20,959 nt of DNA, taken from contig DONH01000324.1 in the NCBI GenBank assembly GCA_003509235.1, forward strand, positions 1-20,959, read 5' to 3'. This document shows, piece after piece, positions 8,512-16,364 of this stretch. The stretch comes from Planctomycetaceae bacterium. Its GTDB lineage: Bacteria; Planctomycetota; Planctomycetia; Pirellulales; UBA1268. The notes under the pieces were generated by a model. The model was not told the DNA's origin. It saw only the letters and a program-made list of their open reading frames with translations, and did not search any database. A program made the translations under genes and the position numbers. The first letter of the stretch is position 1, and each line of letters starts with the position of its first letter.

Positions 8512-9684
8512 CTATTCCCGAACGAGTAAGTGTGATCCCTGTCCAAGAATTCCGGCTAAATCATTGAAGTCAGCAGATGATACGAGAAGCACATTGTCTT
8601 CTGGTGTTTTCGTGACAAAACTCGGGTCATTGGCGGGTTGAATACTTAAGCCGTTTTCAAGAATAATTGCCGCTCGACCTGCCGGACGAAAGCCCACTGG
8701 AACAGTCTGGGCGGTTTGAGTTTTCGTCTCTTCTTGAATATGAAGTAGTTTCACTGAGGATCCTGAGCGGCTTGCGAAGCCCTTGCCAATAGCGACAGGA
8801 AAAGTTCCTGCATACCGACCACCTACTTGAAGACTTATTCTGCGTCTTGAAACGCTTACAACACCATCGAACGGACCTCGCAGAACTTTGATCCGTTGGC
8901 CAGTGGTAAGTTCATCTGATGCGACACCGTTTATTTTTGAAAGTAATTTCCAAGGAATATTAAGCGGCTTGGCAATAGTTTCAAGTGTCTCTCCGCCAGC
9001 TACCGTATGCGGTGGTAGTAGCATGTCTTGCGTTGAATAGATAACAGTCCCAGCGAGTTGTCCAAGAAGTCTTTCAAGTTGATGGTTTTCTTCAACGCTG
9101 AGGGAAGGATTGTCATACCACACCGAAAGAACGGCAAGTGCTTCGGCATATCGACCAGCTTCAAGTTTATTATGGGCATCCGTCCACGCTGCAGTGAAAG
9201 CTACAGATTCTTTTTGTTCCGCCATGTTTTCCCTGGCGAGTACGGCCGTGTCATCAGGTGATTGGAACTTTGGGGGAACAGCAGGAACAGCATCAATGTA
9301 CGTTGGTGGCATCTGTTCGGTACCAGGAGACAACGGTTGATCCGTGACCAATGCTTGCGCACCGAGGGGTACTGAAGGAGGCGGTATTTGATTGGGAGGG
9401 AGACTCGTGAGCGCACCGGGAGGAGTCTGTACTTCTACTGAAGGTGGTGTGGTTAGTGGCGGTGTAGTTACGGATGGTTCGAATGGTGGCGCATCAGAAG
9501 TCGCGGCGTGTGTTGCTCCGGGAGGTTGCCATTCTTGGTTTTTTTCTTTGGGGCCTTTCTGGATGATTGAATAGGCGCCATACAAGATCATGCCCAACAA
9601 CCCCAGCACAATGAGAGGCCGCAGGGCTTCGAGAGGATCATTTTGCTGTTCTCTGCGATGCTTTGACTTTGATCGACGTGCCAT
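8512..9684 (-). CDS. Membrane-anchored LysM protein with degenerate L,D-transpeptidase-like domain
   Basis: Envelope protein of 390 residues. Order: basic cytoplasmic tail (1-20), one membrane helix (about 23-41), a Pro/Thr-rich linker (about 50-145), a short helical segment that may be TPR-like (about 165-210), a LysM domain (about 226-268, HTVAGGETLETIAKPLNIPW onward) expected to bind peptidoglycan, and a YkuD-like domain (about 272-389). The last begins with VSVSRRRISLQVGGRYAGTF and PVAIGKG, as in L,D-transpeptidases, and ends with a D-x3-L then GxGSHLLVR pattern. It contains no cysteine: the usual SHGCIR is replaced by NVLLVS and the upstream IHG by IQP, so cross-linking activity is not expected. 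The start is supported by AGGAG 9 nt upstream. It is divergent from the S41 gene, and the lipoprotein gene follows it. Confidence 0.88.
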   Translation of the reverse strand: MARRSKSKHRREQQNDPLEALRPLIVLGLLGMILYGAYSIIQKGPKEKNQEWQPPGATHAATSDAPPFEPSVTTPPLTTPPSVEVQTPPGALTSLPPNQIPPPSVPLGAQALVTDQPLSPGTEQMPPTYIDAVPAVPPKFQSPDDTAVLARENMAEQKESVAFTAAWTDAHNKLEAGRYAEALAVLSVWYDNPSLSVEENHQLERLLGQLAGTVIYSTQDMLLPPHTVAGGETLETIAKPLNIPWKLLSKINGVASDELTTGQRIKVLRGPFDGVVSVSRRRISLQVGGRYAGTFPVAIGKGFASRSGSSVKLLHIQEETKTQTAQTVPVGFRPAGRAAIILENGLSIQPANDPSFVTKTPEDNVLLVSSADFNDLAGILGQGSHLLVRE

Positions 9685-10010
9685 CGAACATGGCTCCTAA
9701 TGCTGAGGGATTCGGACAACTGCGAAGACACTAATCAAGGGAGGAAATCTGTTCCAGATCGCTTCTGGCAAAAGACTCATTCCGTACAGGATTTTCATGG
9801 TTTACGAGAATTATCCATTCTTATGCTTTGCAGGCCTAGGATTGAGCCGTCCCTAACGGCTTTAAATTGCCCTGTTTGACTCAAATTTTGTTCTGGAGCA
9901 GATGGTTTTTTTTGTGCGGGAAAAGAGTTGTGTTGGGATTTGACCTTGTTTCACCTTATTTTCAGGACGCGAGGTTGTCATGGTGGACCTTTTGCTGGTG
10001 AAATACAGTA
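9685..10010. promoter_or_regulatory. 326-bp divergent intergenic region
   Basis: Non-coding spacer between the LysM gene (leftward) and the S41 gene (rightward); it must carry both promoters. Frames are short and show no recognisable protein remnant. The clearest structure is the hairpin at 9844-9862. On the plus strand TTGGGA, 17 bp, TTATTT (about 9934-9962) is a weak promoter candidate. I find no convincing leftward promoter. Confidence 0.45.
9844..9862. terminator. Hairpin AGCCGT-CCCTA-ACGGCT in the divergent spacer
   Basis: Six Watson-Crick pairs (9845-9850 with 9856-9861) close a five-base loop; a G-T pair extends the stem at 9844/9862. On the plus strand TTTAAATT follows, which is only a weak U-tract. 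It sits between two divergent genes, so it terminates neither; it could be a leader hairpin, a protein-binding palindrome or a short repeat unit. Confidence 0.4.
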
Positions 10011-11330
10011 ATGCACCGAAGAAATCTTCTTATTTTTGCGATTGTTGTGCCTGGGTGCATCCTCGCCTGCGCTGCTCAGGATCGAACTGGTCAGGGAAAG
10101 CGTTTTGCTGAAGTCATCTATCGTATTGATAAGGGGTATTTCCGAAACATTGATTCAGAGCAACTCTTTCAAGCAGCGATGGAGGGTGTCTTTCGTAAAC
10201 TCGATGATCGTTCAGAATTCATTGAGCCATCCCAGTTAAGAAACTATGAGAGAGACTTTAAGAAAGAGTTTGCAGGTATTGGTGTAGAACTTGATGCCGA
10301 ACTATCTTCAGGAGAAATTGTTGTTGTTGCGCCCGTGTATGGAGGGCCTGCTTGGCAGGCTGGTATTCGATCTGGGGATCGTATAATTAGTGTTGAGGGT
10401 ATCGAGACAAGAGGACGTAATCTTTCCGAAATAGTTGCTCAGTTTCGTGGTGAGGTAGGCAGTCAGGTTGAACTTTGTATTAGAAAACAAGGCGTCGGCC
10501 TGAATGATCGCTCGGTGATTCAAGACGTTACTCTCAGTCGTCAAAATATCACAATTGAAAGTGTGCGAGGAGACCGCCGGTTGCCTAGTGGGAAGTGGGA
10601 TTGGTGGCTGGAAGGTGATCCGAACATTGCATATCTGAGAATCAGCCACTTCAGCAAACGAACAGATACCGAAGTCGCCGCGTTGATTGAAAAGCTTGTA
10701 TTTAAGCAACCCCCCAGAGGACTTGTCATCGACCTGCGTGGCAATTCTGGTGGCATATTGGAGGGTGGTATTGCATTGTGCAATCTATTCTTAGAGGACG
10801 GATTAATCGCTGCAGTAACAAATGACAGATCGAATAATTCTAATGGCAAACAGCTTCAACAGAAGTGGACAGCAACCGCTGGCCAAGTACTCAAAGGTGT
10901 ACCGATAGCTGTTCTAGTTGACGAATTTACTGCGAGTGTGGCCGAAATAGTTGCAGCCTGTCTCCAGGACCACAAGCGGGCAACGATTGTTGGCAGTCGC
11001 ACGTTTGGCAACGCCTCGGTACAAACAATAACCACACTTTCAAGTGGGCCTGGAGCTATACGGCTGACAACGAACGAATATCAGCGACCCAGCGGTACTT
11101 CTCTTAATCGTTTGAGTACCAGTACTGAGTCCGATGCATGGGGTGTTCGGCCGGATTCAAACTTTGCGTTTTCACCGACACGAAAGCAACTCGAGGACTG
11201 GATTACTTGGAGACAGGATCGGGATCGGTCTGGCCAGTCCAGTGCGGTACTTGACCCAGGCGAACTGTTGCCAAGATATGCGGACCCTGTTCTAGGCCGA
11301 GCGCTCACGCTTTTCGACACTCAAAAGTAA
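10011..11330 (+). CDS. Exported PDZ/S41 C-terminal-processing protease homologue, catalytic Lys replaced by Asn
   Basis: 439 residues. The signal peptide (MHRRNLLIFAIVVPGCILAC) ends near AC-AAQ and may be a lipobox or a signal peptidase I site. A PDZ domain (about 87-160, with GIRSGDRIISVEG) follows, then the S41 core (about 215-345) with IDLRGNSGG. Family members cut exported proteins near their C-termini with a Ser-Lys dyad. Here the nucleophile is present (Ser309 in TASVAE) and the helper Gln is present (Gln338), but the dyad lysine, exactly 25 residues after the Ser in FGK, is Asn334 (TFGNASVQ). Proteolysis is therefore doubtful, and the protein may only bind C-termini. GGTGA lies about 10 nt before the ATG. 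It is divergent from the LysM gene and convergent with folC (38 bp between stops). Confidence 0.92.
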   Translation: MHRRNLLIFAIVVPGCILACAAQDRTGQGKRFAEVIYRIDKGYFRNIDSEQLFQAAMEGVFRKLDDRSEFIEPSQLRNYERDFKKEFAGIGVELDAELSSGEIVVVAPVYGGPAWQAGIRSGDRIISVEGIETRGRNLSEIVAQFRGEVGSQVELCIRKQGVGLNDRSVIQDVTLSRQNITIESVRGDRRLPSGKWDWWLEGDPNIAYLRISHFSKRTDTEVAALIEKLVFKQPPRGLVIDLRGNSGGILEGGIALCNLFLEDGLIAAVTNDRSNNSNGKQLQQKWTATAGQVLKGVPIAVLVDEFTASVAEIVAACLQDHKRATIVGSRTFGNASVQTITTLSSGPGAIRLTTNEYQRPSGTSLNRLSTSTESDAWGVRPDSNFAFSPTRKQLEDWITWRQDRDRSGQSSAVLDPGELLPRYADPVLGRALTLFDTQK

Positions 11331-11368
11331 CGTTGATTGTTCAATGGTGAGAGTGATTTAACCGATTT

Positions 11369-12775
11369 TCATGAATCGATGAGTGCAGTCAAAACGGTGC
11401 GGACTTCAGCAGCAAGGAAAAAACTGCCTGCGATGCATAGCAGGCCTTTTTGTCCCGAAAGCCGTTTGCCAATTGTTACTGCCTCTGTTGGCGAGGCCGC
11501 TACGTGAGGATCTCGCCACCCTCCCTCTTCGGCTGCTTTGCGCAGTCTCGTTATAGTGGCGGCTCGAGGATTTGTTGCATATCGTGTAAGGACAATATCA
11601 GTGAAGTAGGCTTTGCTTGCCCGCAGCATTGCACCAAGTTTTTTGTCAGCACTTGCAGCAAAAATGAGGACCCTTTTCTTGGGTAAGTTGGTTTGATCAG
11701 CCAATGTTTTCACTAGGGATTCCATCGAAGCAACGTTATGTGCTGCATCAAGAATAATAGGAGGGGAATCTGACACCCACTCTATGCGAGCAGGAAGACG
11801 GGTTTTTCGTAGACCGGTGGCAATCGCTTGCTTGTCAATTGTGAAGCCTTTTTCGGAAAGTACTTTCGTAGCCATAATTGCTGATGCAGCATTTTCTGCT
11901 TGATGAATACCCGCCATTGCAGTTTTATAGACCGTGCCTTGTGATCCGGGTGGGGCCTGAATTTCGAATGAATGTAAAGTCGTTTGATGGGAACTACTTG
12001 GTTTTGTATTCGTGACTTGGTTGATTGCGAAGTCGCGATTGAGGACAAAGAGCTTTGTTCGTTGTGCTCGGGCTTTATCTACTACCACACGAAATGCATC
12101 CGGATGAATTGCCGTCGATATTACAGGGATGCCTCGCCGTATTATGCCAGCTTTTTCAGTAGCAATAGCACGGATCGTATTTCCCAATACTTCGGTATGA
12201 TCGAGGCTGATGTTGGTAATCAAAGACACGACAGGGTTGCACAGGTTTGTTGCATCAAGTCGTCCACCAAGGCCGGTCTCAATCACAGCAAGATCAACCT
12301 GTGTCTGCTTAAAATGGGTGAATGCGACAGCCGTGAGAACTTCGAACCAAGTTGGACCAGGCATTTTCTTGCGAGATGCCTTTTGATCAAGTTTTTCAAC
12401 AGCAGGAATCACTGTGCGGAATGCTGTGAGTAAGTCTGGCGAGGAGATCTGTTTTCCAGCTACGCAAATTCGCTCTTCAATCCTGTTGACATGAGGTGAG
12501 AGATAGCAGCCCACTCTGTATCCAGCAGCCTGCATAATTGCTGCCAGCATGGACGCGGTTGACCCCTTGCCCTTTGTGCCAGCGAGATGAGCAGAGGGAA
12601 ACTGATGCTGTGGATTGCCGATCGCTCTCAGTAAAGCTCGCATGCGGGTGAGCGTAAATGTTGTTTTATGATCTTGGTTAGCCGGTCGGTGCTCAAAATT
12701 CGATCTTTTTTCAAGCCACTGGAGAGCTCCAATACGCGTCAGACATGAGTTTGTTTTTTCGGAGAAGACTCCCAT
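11369..12775 (-). CDS. folC: Folylpolyglutamate synthase / dihydrofolate synthase
   Basis: Mur-ligase-family enzyme that adds glutamate to dihydropteroate and/or tetrahydrofolate using ATP, in the cytoplasm. It is 468 residues, slightly longer than usual. The N-terminal YxxAL-W-like LQWLEKRSNFE and RALLRAIGNPQHQFP lead into the P-loop GTKGKGST (66-73), then LSPHVNRIEERI, the ETGLGGRLDATN metal/ATP motif, TNISLDHTEVLG, and the C-terminal domain with DAAHNVASM. Sequence does not tell whether both activities are present. The ATG at 12775 fits the family N-terminus; no Shine-Dalgarno is visible. In many bacteria folC follows accD directly; here accD lies upstream on the same strand but about 1.8 kb away, with two opposite-strand elements between them. 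Confidence 0.95.
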   Translation of the reverse strand: MGVFSEKTNSCLTRIGALQWLEKRSNFEHRPANQDHKTTFTLTRMRALLRAIGNPQHQFPSAHLAGTKGKGSTASMLAAIMQAAGYRVGCYLSPHVNRIEERICVAGKQISSPDLLTAFRTVIPAVEKLDQKASRKKMPGPTWFEVLTAVAFTHFKQTQVDLAVIETGLGGRLDATNLCNPVVSLITNISLDHTEVLGNTIRAIATEKAGIIRRGIPVISTAIHPDAFRVVVDKARAQRTKLFVLNRDFAINQVTNTKPSSSHQTTLHSFEIQAPPGSQGTVYKTAMAGIHQAENAASAIMATKVLSEKGFTIDKQAIATGLRKTRLPARIEWVSDSPPIILDAAHNVASMESLVKTLADQTNLPKKRVLIFAASADKKLGAMLRASKAYFTDIVLTRYATNPRAATITRLRKAAEEGGWRDPHVAASPTEAVTIGKRLSGQKGLLCIAGSFFLAAEVRTVLTALIDS

Positions 12776-12989
12776 GGAAGTATCTTGGCAATTCAGGGAA
12801 GGTGGTTGTTCTAGGCAGCGGATTAAAAGGGTATCTAATGAAAACGCGGTTGCATTTCACCGAGCATTTTTAAAGGCTCTTGTGAATCGAGGTTACGGCT
12901 CAGTCCCCGTCTTAGTTGTATTATTGCCCTGCATGGTCATAAAGGTTTTTAGGTTAAACCAATTGTATAACAGAAAACAGACGTATGGC

Positions 12990-14114
12990 ATGTCGCTTTG
13001 GGGAGTTACCCAAACTTTATCTTTATGCACCGCATATCGAGTAGCGATTGCATTCGTTCTGTTGAGTTTTGTTTGCAAATCGACTTTTCTAAAAGCGGAT
13101 GAATATGTGCTTGATGATTCAGGGCAACTAATCGAGATGCCTCTGTTAGTCTCGGGAGAACTGACAGCCCCGACACTCTTTGTTGATGTCGACGGTGAAA
13201 CCTGTGATTTCTATGAGGATGATTGGTGTCAGAGATATGGAGGCAGTTCGTCCTGTATTGGTTTGCCAAGTAAGCAATGTTGGCCCCGATGGTTTGCCAG
13301 TGCAAGTGGCTTAGTTATGACTCGATCCCTGCCTGACGGTGTGACATCAACAGGGCCCGGCGCGCCGCCGCTTATAGTTTCAACGCGGTCAGCTTCTGCC
13401 AGTTGGCCAGGTGGTGTAGACCTGAGACTTGGTCGGTGGTTCGGAGATCGTCAAGAGCACGCTATCGAGTTTATCTATTGGGGTGTTTACAATATGGGGT
13501 CGTCAGCTCAGCAACAGGCGGGAGCAACCAACGGAGTGTTAACACGGTCTGACACAATAAATAACATTGAAATTAATTGGCTTTACTCACCACAAACCCG
13601 TCCAGAGTTCCATCAGGGAAATCAACGGATCAATTGGACATGGTTGGCGGGTTTTCGATTTTTTCAACTCGAAGATCAATTGATTCTTGATGTACCGTCT
13701 AGCCTCGAACTTCAGACAGCGACAAATAACAATTTATTTGGTGGGCAGTTTGGAGGGAGATTCGACTGGGAGATTGCACCCAAAATGCGGTTTGTTATCG
13801 TTCCTAAGTTTTTGCTTGCAGGGAATGCAAGCAGCAATAGGGCAATTGAAAGCGGTGCAACAACGGCTGATGTACGCTCTGCAATCGATGTTTTTTCCTG
13901 GCTGGGTTCAGTCGATACGTCTGTGGCGTGGGATATAAGCGAACGGTGGAGTCTCTGGCTAGGTTATCGAGTAGTTGGAGTAGGGAACATAGCTCAAGCT
14001 GACGGACAGTGGCCATCGACGTTACCCGCTTCAGCAGCAAGTCTTGAAGGCATTGGGACTGGCTCTGAATCAATCATCCATGGAGCCTTCGCAGGTTTTG
14101 AAAGTCGGTATTAA
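12990..14114 (+). CDS. BBP7-family outer-membrane beta-barrel protein
   Basis: Probably a planctomycete outer-membrane barrel protein of the BBP7 (DUF1551-like) family; its cargo or role is unknown. About 374 residues from ATG 12990, whose N-terminus is signal-peptide-like (hydrophobic AYRVAIAFVLLSFV, then LKADEY). A cysteine-rich segment follows (four Cys between TCDFYEDD and KQCWPRW), then the family-typical start WFASASGLVMTR, SWPGGVDLRLGRWFGDRQ and AIEFIYWGVY. After that come alternating amphipathic strands such as WTWLAGFRFFQLED and WSLWLGYRVVGVG, ending in an aromatic residue (FAGFESRY), typical of barrels. The frame is open upstream to an ATG at 12774 that overlaps the folC start codon, but those 72 codons look non-coding, and no start has a good Shine-Dalgarno. 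Confidence 0.8.
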   Translation: MSLWGVTQTLSLCTAYRVAIAFVLLSFVCKSTFLKADEYVLDDSGQLIEMPLLVSGELTAPTLFVDVDGETCDFYEDDWCQRYGGSSSCIGLPSKQCWPRWFASASGLVMTRSLPDGVTSTGPGAPPLIVSTRSASASWPGGVDLRLGRWFGDRQEHAIEFIYWGVYNMGSSAQQQAGATNGVLTRSDTINNIEINWLYSPQTRPEFHQGNQRINWTWLAGFRFFQLEDQLILDVPSSLELQTATNNNLFGGQFGGRFDWEIAPKMRFVIVPKFLLAGNASSNRAIESGATTADVRSAIDVFSWLGSVDTSVAWDISERWSLWLGYRVVGVGNIAQADGQWPSTLPASAASLEGIGTGSESIIHGAFAGFESRY

Positions 14115-14115
14115 C

Positions 14116-14131
14116 CGCAGTAAAGACTGCG
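14116..14131 (+). terminator. Short hairpin directly after the BBP7 stop codon
   Basis: CGCAGT (14116-14121) pairs with ACTGCG (14126-14131) around the tetraloop AAAG, two bases after the stop. No U-run follows, so it is a 3'-end stabilising hairpin or a weak terminator at best. Confidence 0.35.
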
Positions 14132-14239
14132 TAAGCATGTAGTTCTTTCAAGTTGGTGGCCAACTGATATAAAACGGGCCTTTTGAGGAATCATGAGACG
14201 GGAAGGGAGGCATTTTTCCGCCAACATGGAGATCTTGCT

Positions 14240-14577
14240 ATGAATTTTCTACATTTTAATGCGTTGCGCACAAAACAATGTGTGCCTTGTGAAGAAGGTG
14301 TTCCAAGGGTTGGGGGCCTAAAGTAGCAGCTAAAAGAAATTCCTAATTGGTAATGATCGGAAGACGTCTAGACGTTATCGTCATGTGGTGTTTCATGATC
14401 TTTGTTATGCCTTCAGTTTCACCAATACGGTTGGCCGCATTGGTAGAGAAAGAGCAGCATAACCCGATCTTCATCTTGTGCGATATTGCCATGTGCAAAT
14501 TGACATATACATTTGCGGTCGATGGATTGTCCGAGAACGATTTTATTCTCACCGCAAAATCGATGCCTAAGCGTTAA
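14240..14577 (+). pseudogene. phhB: Decayed pterin-4a-carbinolamine dehydratase (phhB remnant)
   Basis: PhhB/PCD dehydrates 4a-hydroxytetrahydrobiopterin after aromatic amino acid hydroxylation. Three frames join into one PCD-like protein of about 110 residues. The first frame begins MNFLHFNALRTKQCVPCEEG (family start C-PC-GG), has a TAG at 14324-14326 and continues QLKEIPNW. After one extra base near 14351 the next frame reads RRYRHVVFHDL then CYAFSFTNTVGRI, the F-F-DF-A-FTN helix. After another extra base at 14442 the last frame reads EKEQHNPIF, CKLTYTF and DGLSENDFILTAK, the family ending. The active-site HHP is HNP, and the TH of the last strand is TF. GGAG remains 8 nt before the ATG. 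Multiple independent lesions argue for a true pseudogene over a single sequencing error. Confidence 0.82.
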
Positions 14578-14591
14578 ACGAATGAGTCGAT

Positions 14592-15512
14592 TTAACCGCC
14601 ACAGTAGTCAATGGCTCGTGCAATTTCACTTTTGAGATTCTGGCGACTAATGATTCGATCAATGAAGCCATGCTCCAGCAAGAATTCACTGGTTTGAAAC
14701 CCTGCTGGAAGTTCAACTCGTATAGTCGCTTTAATCGTCCTTGGTCCGGCAAACCCGATGAGTGCTCTCGGCTCAGCAAATACGAGATCTCCAAGAGAGG
14801 CAAAGCTGGCAGCTACACCACCCATTGTTGGATTTGTAAGTACTGAGATGAACAACCCACCCGACTCGGAATAACGAGCCAGTGCAGCCGACACTTTTGC
14901 CATTTGCATGAGAGAAAGTATTCCTTCATGCATTCGGGCCCCTCCGCCGGAAGCGCTTATTATTATGAGAGGGAGAGATTCAGTAGTTGCGCGTTCAACG
15001 AGCCTCGCCAGTCTTTCGCCAACGACACTTCCCATGCTGCCCATGATAAATGAGGAATCAGTGACACCGCAGGCTACACGCCGTGCACGAATCATCCCTG
15101 TTCCAGTCAGGGCAGCGTCAGACAAGCCAGTCCGTTTTTGTTCAGATACGATTCGTTTTGCGTAAGGTTTTTTATCACTAAAAGTCAGTGGGTCAGTCGG
15201 CAGTAGTCCACCGTCCCACTCTTCAAATGTTCCTGGGTCGAAAAGCTGTTCAATTCTTTGCTTTGCCGAAACATACCAATGGAAGCCACACTGGGGGCAG
15301 ACGTTGAGCATCTGTTCCGCTTCTTTTCGATATATTGTTGAGCGACATCCATTGCATTTAAGCCATAATCCTTCAGGGACACCCCTTTTAGGGCGAGGCC
15401 CCGGCATTCGTGGACCTTCTGTCATGGATGGATGCCGAGAAGCGTCTTGCTGATTATGGCAAGACTCTAACTCCGGATTGTGGTCCGTTCGCGTAGACTG
15501 CTTCTGCTTCAT
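14592..15512 (-). CDS. accD: Acetyl-CoA carboxylase, carboxyltransferase beta subunit
   Basis: AccD pairs with AccA to move the carboxyl group from biotin to acetyl-CoA, giving malonyl-CoA, the first committed step of fatty acid synthesis. It is 306 residues. A four-cysteine zinc finger (Cys53, Cys56, Cys72, Cys75; LKCNGC and [11 protein letters not shown]) precedes the crotonase-like carboxyltransferase domain with FMGS-like [31 protein letters not shown] and [16 protein letters not shown]. The N-terminal extension of about 40 residues before the conserved [11 protein letters not shown] is hydrophilic and longer than usual. ATG 15512 has GGAAG 6 nt upstream, while the internal Met30 has none. 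It is probably downstream of rpe on the same strand (132-bp gap). accA is not in the window. Confidence 0.96.
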   Translation of the reverse strand: MKQKQSTRTDHNPELESCHNQQDASRHPSMTEGPRMPGPRPKRGVPEGLWLKCNGCRSTIYRKEAEQMLNVCPQCGFHWYVSAKQRIEQLFDPGTFEEWDGGLLPTDPLTFSDKKPYAKRIVSEQKRTGLSDAALTGTGMIRARRVACGVTDSSFIMGSMGSVVGERLARLVERATTESLPLIIISASGGGARMHEGILSLMQMAKVSAALARYSESGGLFISVLTNPTMGGVAASFASLGDLVFAEPRALIGFAGPRTIKATIRVELPAGFQTSEFLLEHGFIDRIISRQNLKSEIARAIDYCGG

Positions 15513-15598
15513 TCCTGTCTTCCGGGTTGGGTTATTTGGCCTAATCGTATTCTCTTCTGGAGGATTGGACTAAGGGAACCTGTTCTGTATTAGACTAC

Positions 15599-15630
15599 CA
15601 ATCGTTGTGATTACATGGCTACCACGATTG
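15599..15630. other. Inverted repeat between rpe and accD
   Basis: CAATCGT (15599-15605) and ACGATTG (15624-15630) are perfect inverted arms; one mismatch and about three further pairs can extend the stem inward. No U-run follows on the minus strand, so it is not a standard terminator. It could be an attenuating or processing hairpin in an rpe-accD transcript. Confidence 0.3.
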
Positions 15631-15644
15631 TCAGGTTTCGGGCG

Positions 15645-16364
15645 TCACTTGGATTTTCGTGCCAAAGTCTCAAGTTCTCGTAACGCTTCGGCATAATCGG
15701 TCTGCCTCAGAATGGCGCTACCTGCCACGATAAGGTCAGCTCCGGCCTGAGCTACAGACGCAATGGTTTTTGTCGAAATACCACCATCTACACCAATGCA
15801 GAAATCGTGGCCTATGGAAGCACGAATTTCCTCGAGCTTTTGTATTTTATCAATCGCTGATGTTTGGAAAGCCTGTCCACCGAACCCTGGCTCAACACTC
15901 ATCACAAGTACACCAGAGCAGCTATTGAGGAATGGCTCCACCTGCGACACTGGTGTGTTGGGGCTGATGGCGAGGTGGGCCTGAGAGCCTTCAGCCTCAA
16001 TCGCAGACAATGTTTCTTTTGTTTTGGCAAGCCCTTCTATATGAACCGTAACGATATCAGCACCAGCTTTTGCGTATTGAATTGCTGTGTCATCTGGTCG
16101 CTCAACCATCATATGCACTTCAATAGGTACAGTGGCTGCACGTCGAACAGCCTCAACAACCACTAGGCCGTATGTAAGCTGTGGAACAAATAGGCCATCC
16201 ATGACATCCAGATGCATTGCTTTGGCACCCGCTGCCTCAAGCCGTTTGACTTCGTCATTCAGATGCCCAAAGTCACATAATAGAAGTGCAGGCAGAACAA
16301 TAGGTCTATCAGCAGATTGCAAAGACTCCATGGAGGGAGATGAAGAGTGAAAAGAATCGCTCAT
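15645..16364 (-). CDS. rpe: Ribulose-phosphate 3-epimerase
   Basis: Interconverts D-ribulose 5-phosphate and D-xylulose 5-phosphate (pentose phosphate pathway). It is a TIM barrel of 239 residues, with about 20 extra N-terminal residues compared with typical enzymes. Metal ligands are present: His51 and Asp53 (HLDVMDGLFVP), His84 (EVHMMVERP) and Asp193 (GVDGGIS); Asp53 and Asp193 are the acid/base pair of the family. The phosphate-binding VMSVEPGFGGQAF and IVAGSAIL are intact. One oddity: the first strand reads PALLLCDF where most enzymes have PSILSADF, so the active-site Ser after Pro is Ala. ATG 16364 has a weak GGAAA about 10 nt upstream; Met12 has nothing. It is divergent from the DUF11-repeat gene. 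Confidence 0.96.
   Translation of the reverse strand: MSDSFHSSSPSMESLQSADRPIVLPALLLCDFGHLNDEVKRLEAAGAKAMHLDVMDGLFVPQLTYGLVVVEAVRRAATVPIEVHMMVERPDDTAIQYAKAGADIVTVHIEGLAKTKETLSAIEAEGSQAHLAISPNTPVSQVEPFLNSCSGVLVMSVEPGFGGQAFQTSAIDKIQKLEEIRASIGHDFCIGVDGGISTKTIASVAQAGADLIVAGSAILRQTDYAEALRELETLARKSK

Noticed and set aside
9470..9490. GGTTCGAAT resembling a tRNA T-loop
   Set aside because: It lies inside the coding sequence of the LysM gene, and no acceptor stem or anticodon arm flanks it.
14209..14219. GCATTTTTCCG occurring here and again near 18309
   Set aside because: Dozens of shared 11-mers are expected by chance in 21 kb; the flanks do not match well.
14343..14552. Minus-strand frame of about 69 codons in the accD-BBP7 gap
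   Set aside because: It is antisense to the phhB remnant, which explains the stretch better.
14347..14577. Apparent small secreted protein with a hydrophobic N-terminus
   Set aside because: Its hydrophobic start is an out-of-frame reading of phhB; only the part from about 14443 is genuine PCD sequence.
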